From the NCBI GenBank assembly GCA_902787595.1, contig CADAHD010000096.1, positions 1 to 9,965 of the forward strand: 9,965 nucleotides of DNA, in the 5' to 3' direction. Below, in pieces: positions 6,284 to 9,965 of the stretch (position 1 is the first letter of the stretch; every line of letters begins with the position of its first letter). The stretch is from an uncultured Lachnospiraceae bacterium (GTDB taxonomy: Bacteria; Bacillota_A; Clostridia; Lachnospirales; Lachnospiraceae). A program made the translations under genes and the position numbers. A model generated the notes under the pieces. That model was not told where the DNA came from. It ran no database searches and saw only the letters and a program-made list of their open reading frames with translations.

Positions 6284-6312
6284 AGTATAATGACTTTGGC
6301 TGTTTTCGTCAA
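6284..6312 (-). promoter_or_regulatory. Consensus sigma-A promoter of mecA, implying a leaderless mRNA
   Basis: On the minus strand TTGACG (6312-6307) and TATACT (6289-6284) are 17 bp apart; each matches consensus at five of six positions. Only seven bases (ATAGCGC) separate the -10 from ATG 6276, so transcription should begin at or within about two bases of the start codon. Its -10 overlaps a plus-strand TATAAT at 6286-6291. Confidence 0.8.
6286..6291 (+). promoter_or_regulatory. Probable -10 element for the GIY-YIG gene
   Basis: A perfect TATAAT on the plus strand, with a poor -35 candidate TGTTCA (6263-6268) at 17 bp. The predicted start is near 6298, about 40 nt before the TTG start. It shares bases with the divergent mecA -10, so RNA polymerase probably cannot occupy both at once. 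Confidence 0.5.
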
Positions 6313-6337
6313 GGAAAAGAGCGGGGGAGAAATATTG

Positions 6338-6622
6338 TTGAAAACGTATATATACATGCTGCGATGCGCCGACGGAAGCCTGTATACGGGCTGGACCACG
6401 GATGTGGAGCGGCGGTTGAAAGAACATAACGAAAGCCCTAAAGGAGCCAAATGCACACACGCGAAAAGACCGTGCGTTCTGGTCTATAAAGAAGAGTTTG
6501 AAGACGAGGATCCAAAGGAAGCAAAACGTCTGGCCATGAAGCGCGAATGGGAGATAAAGAATAAACTTAATAAAAAGGAAAAGGAAGCGCTGGTGACCGG
6601 TAAAGATGAGATCAAAAGATAA
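6338..6622 (+). CDS. Small GIY-YIG domain protein (UPF0213/YhbQ-like), TTG start
   Basis: A 94-aa single-domain protein. The GIY-YIG core is YIYMLRCADGSLYTGWT (4-20), with YIY and YTG in the positions that name the family. It continues with DVERRLKEHN (22-31, family Arg), a HAKRPCVLVY strand (41-50), and the helix AKRLAMKREWEIK (62-74) with the conserved Glu and IK. Such stand-alone proteins are common in bacteria. A nuclease activity on structured nucleic acid is expected from the fold, but the cellular role is poorly known. TTG 6338 is preferred because GGGGGAG (6323-6329) lies 8 nt upstream; TTG 6335 is also possible. The next ATG (6356) would cut off the first motif, while longer in-frame extensions upstream lack a ribosome-binding site and overlap mecA. 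Its stop is 5 bp from the rsmG stop. Confidence 0.9.
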   Translation: MKTYIYMLRCADGSLYTGWTTDVERRLKEHNESPKGAKCTHAKRPCVLVYKEEFEDEDPKEAKRLAMKREWEIKNKLNKKEKEALVTGKDEIKR

Positions 6623-6640
6623 AGCTGTCAGAACGGCTTT
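6621..6640. terminator. Weak shared hairpin spanning both convergent stop codons
   Basis: AAAGCTGT (6621-6628) pairs with ACGGCTTT (6633-6640) through one T-G wobble around CAGA. It overlaps the stop codons of both the GIY-YIG gene (6620-6622) and rsmG (6630-6628). On the plus strand no T-run follows. On the minus strand a T-rich stretch (ATCTTTTGATC) follows, so it could act weakly for rsmG. Confidence 0.35.
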
Positions 6641-7344
6641 CCGAGAGGCATGCGTGAAGGCGTGCCGGCTTTGCGGGGATAGATCTTTGCGGTCCCGGAT
6701 ATTTTTTTGATAAAGACAAGGCAGCGGTCGGCGTCGCAGTCCGGCAGACTTATACGGCGTATGTCTTCGGTCCTGCCGCCCAGCAGTTCTATGGCTTTTT
6801 CCGATTCTGCCTTTTCATCGCCCTTAAGATATTCCCTGGATTTGTACGCGATAAAGAGGCCGCCGCGCTTTACATACGGAAGACAGTATTCCGCAAGTGT
6901 GCTCATATGCGCTACCGCGCGGGAAACAACGATATCATAGGCTTCCCTGTGCGCGGGATCGCGAGCCAGATCCTCGGCGCGGCCCTGGAAAGCGCTTATG
7001 CCCTTTAAGCCCAACTCTGATATTACTTCGTTTAAAAAATTCACGCGTTTTTTCAGGGAGTCGATCAGGGTTACCTGAAGATCGGGGAAAGCGATCTTTA
7101 AAGGCAGGCCGGGGAAACCTGCGCCTGTGCCTACATCAATAAGCTTTCCGCTAAGGGATCCGGGAGATACGCTGTCGGCAAAGTGCTTGATAAGGACATC
7201 CTCCGGCTCGGTGATAGCGGTCAGGTTCATTACCTTGTTCTTTTCGATTAGCATTTCATAATAGCGTATAAAAGCGTCGGCCTGTTTGTCATCAAGCTCT
7301 ATGCCCATCTGCGTAAAATATTGTATAAGTCTTTCCTTATTCAT
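6628..7344 (-). CDS. rsmG: 16S rRNA (guanine-527-N7)-methyltransferase RsmG (GidB)
   Basis: A 238-aa SAM-dependent enzyme that makes m7G527 in the 16S rRNA 530 loop; loss in other bacteria gives low-level streptomycin resistance. Features in order: the N-terminal helical part with YYEMLIEKNKVMNLTAI (28-44); DVLIKHFADS (49-58); the SAM-binding motif LIDVGTGAGFPGLPLKIA (68-85); LIDSLKKRVNFL (93-104); SRAVAHM (141-147); and the C-terminal signature YPRKAGTPSRMPLGKPF (222-238). All family blocks are present and the length is normal. ATG 7344 (MNKERLIQYF) is chosen. The in-frame ATG 7356 adds four codons but overlaps the promoter -10 and has no ribosome-binding site. The transcript is predicted to be leaderless. 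The gene is often next to parA-parB near oriC; here it points away from parB. Confidence 0.97.
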   Translation of the reverse strand: MNKERLIQYFTQMGIELDDKQADAFIRYYEMLIEKNKVMNLTAITEPEDVLIKHFADSVSPGSLSGKLIDVGTGAGFPGLPLKIAFPDLQVTLIDSLKKRVNFLNEVISELGLKGISAFQGRAEDLARDPAHREAYDIVVSRAVAHMSTLAEYCLPYVKRGGLFIAYKSREYLKGDEKAESEKAIELLGGRTEDIRRISLPDCDADRCLVFIKKISGTAKIYPRKAGTPSRMPLGKPF

Positions 7345-7351
7345 AGTCCTT

Positions 7352-7381
7352 ATCATACACGATGAGTGGCATCTTCGTCAA
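7352..7381 (-). promoter_or_regulatory. Sigma-A promoter of rsmG, implying a leaderless mRNA
   Basis: On the minus strand TTGACG (7381-7376) and TATGAT (7357-7352) are 18 bp apart, each five of six to consensus. Seven bases (AAGGACT) lie between the -10 and ATG 7344, so the predicted transcript starts at or one base before the ATG. The layout matches that of mecA. Confidence 0.7.
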
Positions 7382-7390
7382 TCTGACGAA
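7374..7390. promoter_or_regulatory. Perfect 7-bp inverted repeat over the rsmG -35
   Basis: TTCGTCA (7374-7380), a 3-bp ATC centre, then TGACGAA (7384-7390). It covers the rsmG -35 and lies in the intergenic region shared with the divergent ABC gene. It has the size and symmetry of a dimeric repressor operator. No regulator is identified, and part of the symmetry is supplied by the -35 itself. Confidence 0.35.
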
Positions 7391-7443
7391 AGCAAAAATG
7401 ATATTTCGGCAGGCGGACTATGGATTTATTCCGGCGTCAAGTC

Positions 7444-7449
7444 TATAAT
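7444..7449 (+). promoter_or_regulatory. Probable -10 of the ABC ATPase promoter
   Basis: A perfect TATAAT. The best -35 at 17 bp is TGGATT (7421-7426), only three of six to consensus, so an activator or another element may be needed. The predicted start near 7456 leaves a leader of about 55 nt containing the hairpin at 7462-7478 and GGAGG at 7497-7501. Confidence 0.55.
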
Positions 7450-7461
7450 AGCGCATAGTGA

Positions 7462-7478
7462 GGCATCATGGTGATGCC
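7462..7478 (+). promoter_or_regulatory. 5'-leader hairpin of the ABC ATPase mRNA
   Basis: GGCATCA (7462-7468) pairs perfectly with TGATGCC (7472-7478) around a 3-nt TGG loop. It lies a few bases after the predicted transcript start and before the ribosome-binding site. As RNA it would make a stabilising 5' hairpin; as DNA it could be an operator. It has no central CG, so it does not look like a CcpA cre site. Confidence 0.4.
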
Positions 7479-7510
7479 GTGTATAAAACAATTAACGGAG
7501 GTTATTTAAA

Positions 7511-8598
7511 ATGGCAAGTCTTTCTTTAAAGAATGTCTGCAAGGTATATCCTAACGGATTCGAAGCTGTTAAGGATTTCAACCTTGAGATCGCAGACCAG
7601 GAGTTCATCATCTTCGTAGGTCCTTCCGGTTGCGGTAAGTCCACCACTCTGCGTATGATCGCAGGTCTGGAAGACATCAGCTCCGGTGAGCTGCGTATCG
7701 GTGATCGTCTGGTAAACGATGTAGAGCCTAAGGACCGTGATATCGCGATGGTATTCCAGAACTACGCTCTGTATCCTCATATGACCGTTTATGATAACAT
7801 GGCATTCGGTCTTAAGCTGAGAAAGGTTCCTTCAGACGAAATAGATAAGATGGTTAAGGAAGCAGCAAAGATCCTGGATCTGGGTCCCCTTCTGGAGCGT
7901 AAGCCTAAGGCTCTTTCCGGTGGTCAGAGACAGCGTGTTGCTATGGGTCGTGCTATCGTGCGTAATCCTAAGGTATTCCTCATGGACGAGCCTCTTTCCA
8001 ACCTGGACGCGAGATCGCCAAGCTTCACCAGAGACTGGGCACCACCATCATCTACGTTACACATGACCAGACAGAGGCTATGACCCTTGGTACCCGTATC
8101 GTAGTTATGAAGGACGGTGTTGTACAGCAGGTTGATACTCCTCAGAATCTGTATGAGAAGCCCGCTAACCTCTTCGTTGCAGGTTTCATGGGATCTCCTC
8201 AGATGAACTTCCTTGATGCTGTAGTTGAGATCCAGGGCGAGACCGCTTACCTGAAGATCGCTGACAAGGCTATTCCTCTGAACGCTGCAAAGAGCAAGAA
8301 GCTCATCGACGGCAACTATGACGGAAAGACCGTTACCTTCGGTATCCGTCCCGAGGATGTATACGACAGCGAGATGATGGTTGAGGCTTCTCCTCTTTCA
8401 GTATTCGAATCCACCATCCGTGTATACGAGCTTCTGGGTGCTGAAGTATTCCTGTACTTCGATCTGGACGAGTTCGCTATGACCGCCCGCGTTGATCCCA
8501 GAACTACCGCACGTCCCGGCGATGTTGTTAAGTTCGCTTTCGATACCGAGAAGATCCACGTATTCGATAAGGAAACTGAGCAGACCATCACCAACTAA
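7511..8598 (+). pseudogene. msmK: Sugar ABC transporter ATPase, MsmK/UgpC type, broken by an apparent 25-nt deletion
   Basis: The 5' part reads in one frame (7511-8083) and the 3' part in another (8011-8598). Intact MsmK/UgpC proteins energise several carbohydrate ABC importers from the cytoplasmic face. Visible: Walker [10 protein letters not shown] (37-45), Q-loop Gln83 in [10 protein letters not shown], signature LSGGQ (135-139), Walker B VFLMDE (155-160) and D-loop SNLD (163-166). After LDA at 8010/8011 the frame breaks. The next family residues in the other frame are [19 protein letters not shown] with the H-loop His (8062-8064), followed by the TOBE/OB-like regulatory domain. The usual KLR-Q-R stretch after LDA (about eight residues) is missing. 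Adding 25 nt restores the frame and gives 370 aa, the family length. Codon choice (GGT, CGT, GTT, CTG) is that of a highly expressed gene. This may be a real lesion or an assembly error. Confidence 0.9.
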
Positions 8599-8610
8599 GA
8601 TCATATTCCG

Positions 8611-8636
8611 GCCCCGGCGAAAGCCGGGGCTTTTTT
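8611..8636 (+). terminator. Rho-independent terminator after the ABC ATPase
   Basis: GCCCCGGC (8611-8618) pairs perfectly with GCCGGGGC (8623-8630) around a GAAA tetraloop, followed by TTTTTT (8631-8636). It lies 12 nt past the stop, so the ATPase is monocistronic and parB is separately transcribed. Confidence 0.95.
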
Positions 8637-8661
8637 CTGCGTCAGGGGCTAAAAAAAGGTC

Positions 8662-8690
8662 TTGCCCTTGATGAATTTACATGATATACT
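8662..8690 (+). promoter_or_regulatory. Probable promoter of the parB unit
   Basis: TTGCCC (8662-8667) and TATACT (8685-8690) are 17 bp apart. The predicted start is near 8697, about 33 nt before ATG 8730. A nine-codon frame begins one or two bases into this transcript. Confidence 0.6.
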
Positions 8691-8698
8691 AACGCGGT

Positions 8699-8728
8699 AT
8701 GCATTTGGACCAGTATGCGGGAGCGTAG
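8699..8728 (+). other. Possible nine-codon leader ORF ahead of parB
   Basis: ATG 8699 starts MHLDQYAGA and stops at TAG 8726-8728, one base before the parB ATG at 8730. The parB ribosome-binding site GGGAG (8719-8723) lies inside it. It would be translated only by leaderless initiation, since nothing resembling a ribosome-binding site fits in the one or two bases before it. It may be chance. Confidence 0.25.
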
Positions 8729-8729
8729 T

Positions 8730-9629
8730 ATGCCAGCAAAGAATAAATTGGGGAAAGGCCTTGACGGTCTGATCCGTAACAATGTGAATACCACGGCAGC
8801 GCATGCCAAAAGCGCAGAGAATGAGGGTACCCCCCTTATGCTCGAGATCGGAAAGATAAGGCAGGATAAGACGCAGCCCCGTGAAAATTTTAATGAAGAT
8901 AAGCTTCAGGAACTGGCTGATTCCATCTTAGAGCTGGGCATGATCGAGCCTTTGGTGGTAGCGCGTGACGGTGAGCATTATACCATTATAACCGGTGAAC
9001 GCCGCTGGCGCGCCGCAAAGATAGCGGGTCTTAAGGAAGTTCCCGTTATCGTGCGCAGCTTTTCGAGCCCTAAGGAAAAGCTTGCAATACAGATCGTTGA
9101 AAACCTCCAGAGAGAGGATCTGAATCCCATAGAAGTAGCAAAGGGTTATCAGAGATTAAAAGAAGAATTCGATGCCACTGATGATGAAGTGGCAAAGACC
9201 GTGGGCAAGAGCCGCGCATCTGTTACAAATTTCATCAGATTATTAAGACTTGATGAGCGCGTGCAGCAGATGGTAATAGATGAAAAGCTCTCCATGGGAC
9301 ATGTCAGAACACTGCTGGCTATCGAAGATGGCGATAAGCAGTATGATGTAGCACAGGATGCTTTTGATAAAAACCTGTCGGTAAGGGAATTGGAGAAAGA
9401 GGTCAAGAAGCTGACCGCTCCGAAGAAGGCCTCAAAAAAGAAAGTTGACCTTACCCAGTACCAGTTACACTTTGATAAATATGCCGACCTTCTTGCCCAG
9501 AGGCTTGGAGTCAAGGTAGTGGTCGACCTTAAGGAAAAGAATCAGGGAAAACTGGTGATAGATTTTTACAGTACCGACGACTTTGATAAGCTATACGAGA
9601 GACTGAGTAATGAACAGCAGGATACTTGA
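8730..9629 (+). CDS. parB: Chromosome partitioning protein ParB (Spo0J family)
   Basis: A 299-aa CTP-dependent DNA clamp that loads at parS and spreads, working with ParA and condensin in origin segregation. Start 8730 (MPAKNKLGKGLDGLI) is chosen over ATG 8715 because GGGAG (8719-8723) is 6 nt upstream and LGKGLDGLI is the usual family start. Domains: N-terminal catalytic/CTP-binding domain with QPRENF (49-54), GERRWRAAK (89-97) and ENLQREDLNPIE (124-135); a central helix-turn-helix around TDDEVAKTVGKSRASVTNFIRLLRL (150-174, where SRASV is the recognition helix); a basic linker KKASKKKVD (232-240); and the C-terminal dimerisation domain (about 245-292). All key motifs are intact. No parA is adjacent, although the pair is usually together. 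The next gene overlaps its 3' end by 20 nt, so they are cotranscribed. No parS site was seen by eye. Confidence 0.97.
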   Translation: MPAKNKLGKGLDGLIRNNVNTTAAHAKSAENEGTPLMLEIGKIRQDKTQPRENFNEDKLQELADSILELGMIEPLVVARDGEHYTIITGERRWRAAKIAGLKEVPVIVRSFSSPKEKLAIQIVENLQREDLNPIEVAKGYQRLKEEFDATDDEVAKTVGKSRASVTNFIRLLRLDERVQQMVIDEKLSMGHVRTLLAIEDGDKQYDVAQDAFDKNLSVRELEKEVKKLTAPKKASKKKVDLTQYQLHFDKYADLLAQRLGVKVVVDLKEKNQGKLVIDFYSTDDFDKLYERLSNEQQDT

Positions 9630-9965
9630 GGCTATAGGCCTGGGGGGATTGGATCTGGCCATTCCCATACTGATACTGCTGATAGCAGTGATCGCCCTCA
9701 CGGTAGTGGTGGTGATGCAGATGAAAAAGCAGGATGCCTTAAGACGCAGATACGAAAGATTCATGCAGGGCAGTGAGGCAATGAGCCTTGAGGATGAGAT
9801 GCAGCGCCTGGCAGGAGATGTAGCACGGCTTAAGAAAGAATCAAAGGCGTATGCAAACGATATAGACCTGCTCTTTTCAAAACACGAAGACGCCTTTCAG
9901 AGGCTGGGGCTGGTCAAGTATGATGCCTTTGCCGAAATGGGCGGAAAGATGAGTTTCGCGCTGGC
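9610..9965 (+). CDS. DUF4446 family membrane-anchored protein, 5' part (3' end outside window)
   Basis: ATG 9610 overlaps the parB stop by 20 nt in another frame and stays open to the right edge (118 complete codons). An N-terminal transmembrane segment runs about 15-36 (LDLAIPILILLIAVI and a Val run). A basic stretch follows (KKQDALRRRYERFMQG, 39-54), then a probable coiled coil (about 58-95, SLEDEMQRLAGDVARLKKE) and the family hallmark RLGLVKYDAFAEMGGKMSFAL (98-118). DUF4446 genes commonly follow parB in clostridia; the function is unknown. With its short N-terminus outside and the coil inside, it might tether something near ParB at the membrane, but that is speculation. No good ribosome-binding site is visible, so translation is probably coupled to parB. 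A DUF4446 protein is usually about 150-180 aa, so roughly a third is missing here. Confidence 0.85.
   Translation, partial: MNSRILEAIGLGGLDLAIPILILLIAVIALTVVVVMQMKKQDALRRRYERFMQGSEAMSLEDEMQRLAGDVARLKKESKAYANDIDLLFSKHEDAFQRLGLVKYDAFAEMGGKMSFAL

Noticed and set aside
7995..8090. Programmed frameshift to explain the split ABC ATPase
   Set aside because: A frameshift alone would not supply the roughly eight missing family residues after LDA, and no slippery heptamer or downstream pseudoknot is evident at the junction.
7360..8729. parS or DnaA boxes marking the origin near rsmG/parB
   Set aside because: I scanned for a GTTTCACGTGAAAC-like core and TTATCCACA and saw neither. A weight-matrix search would be decisive.

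Overview
The window looks like a chromosomal stretch of a Gram-positive anaerobe of the Clostridia, most likely family Lachnospiraceae. The inference rests on the bacterial-type ProRS with an editing insert, the MecA adaptor, the parB-DUF4446 pair, the YhgE/Pip-type tail at the left edge, the TraX-like integral membrane protein, GGAGG/GGGGGAG ribosome-binding sites and sigma-A type promoters with 17-18 bp spacers. No phage, transposon, CRISPR, rRNA or tRNA was seen. Gene density is high; the longest gene-free gap is about 220 bp.

Layout, left to right: (1) the C-terminal tail of a YhgE/Pip-like membrane protein with a terminator; (2) a 221-bp leader region with hairpins and a duplicated ribosome-binding segment, followed by an unrecognised 318-aa protein. 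That protein has a small N-terminal 'YPKRARGLIKSGRA' module resembling the RRXRR/PLMP motif, a predicted beta-rich middle, three 11-residue Gly-rich repeats and an acidic tail, and it ends at a strong terminator; (3) a two-gene unit of an alpha/beta hydrolase (monoglyceride-lipase type) and a TraX-family membrane protein; (4) proS with its own promoter and terminator; (5) mecA on the minus strand, convergent with proS and divergent from a small GIY-YIG protein; (6) rsmG on the minus strand, its stop codon almost touching that of the GIY-YIG gene; (7) an MsmK/UgpC-type sugar ABC transporter ATPase broken by an apparent 25-nt deletion just after the D-loop; (8) parB and the start of a DUF4446 gene overlapping it, running off the right edge.

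The genes are mostly housekeeping: translation (proS, rsmG), regulated proteolysis (mecA), chromosome segregation (parB), sugar import energisation (msmK-like). rsmG and parB are neighbours of the origin-proximal cluster in many Firmicutes, but here the ABC ATPase sits where parA (soj) would usually be.

The points most worth a second look are: the ABC ATPase lesion (real pseudogene or assembly error); canonical promoters placed so that mecA and rsmG transcripts would begin at, or within a nucleotide or two of, their ATG (apparently leaderless, no Shine-Dalgarno); the unusual modular protein at 466-1422 with a second, better-spaced internal start; and the duplicated translation-initiation segment ahead of it. 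I did not find a clear new defence or mobile system here.
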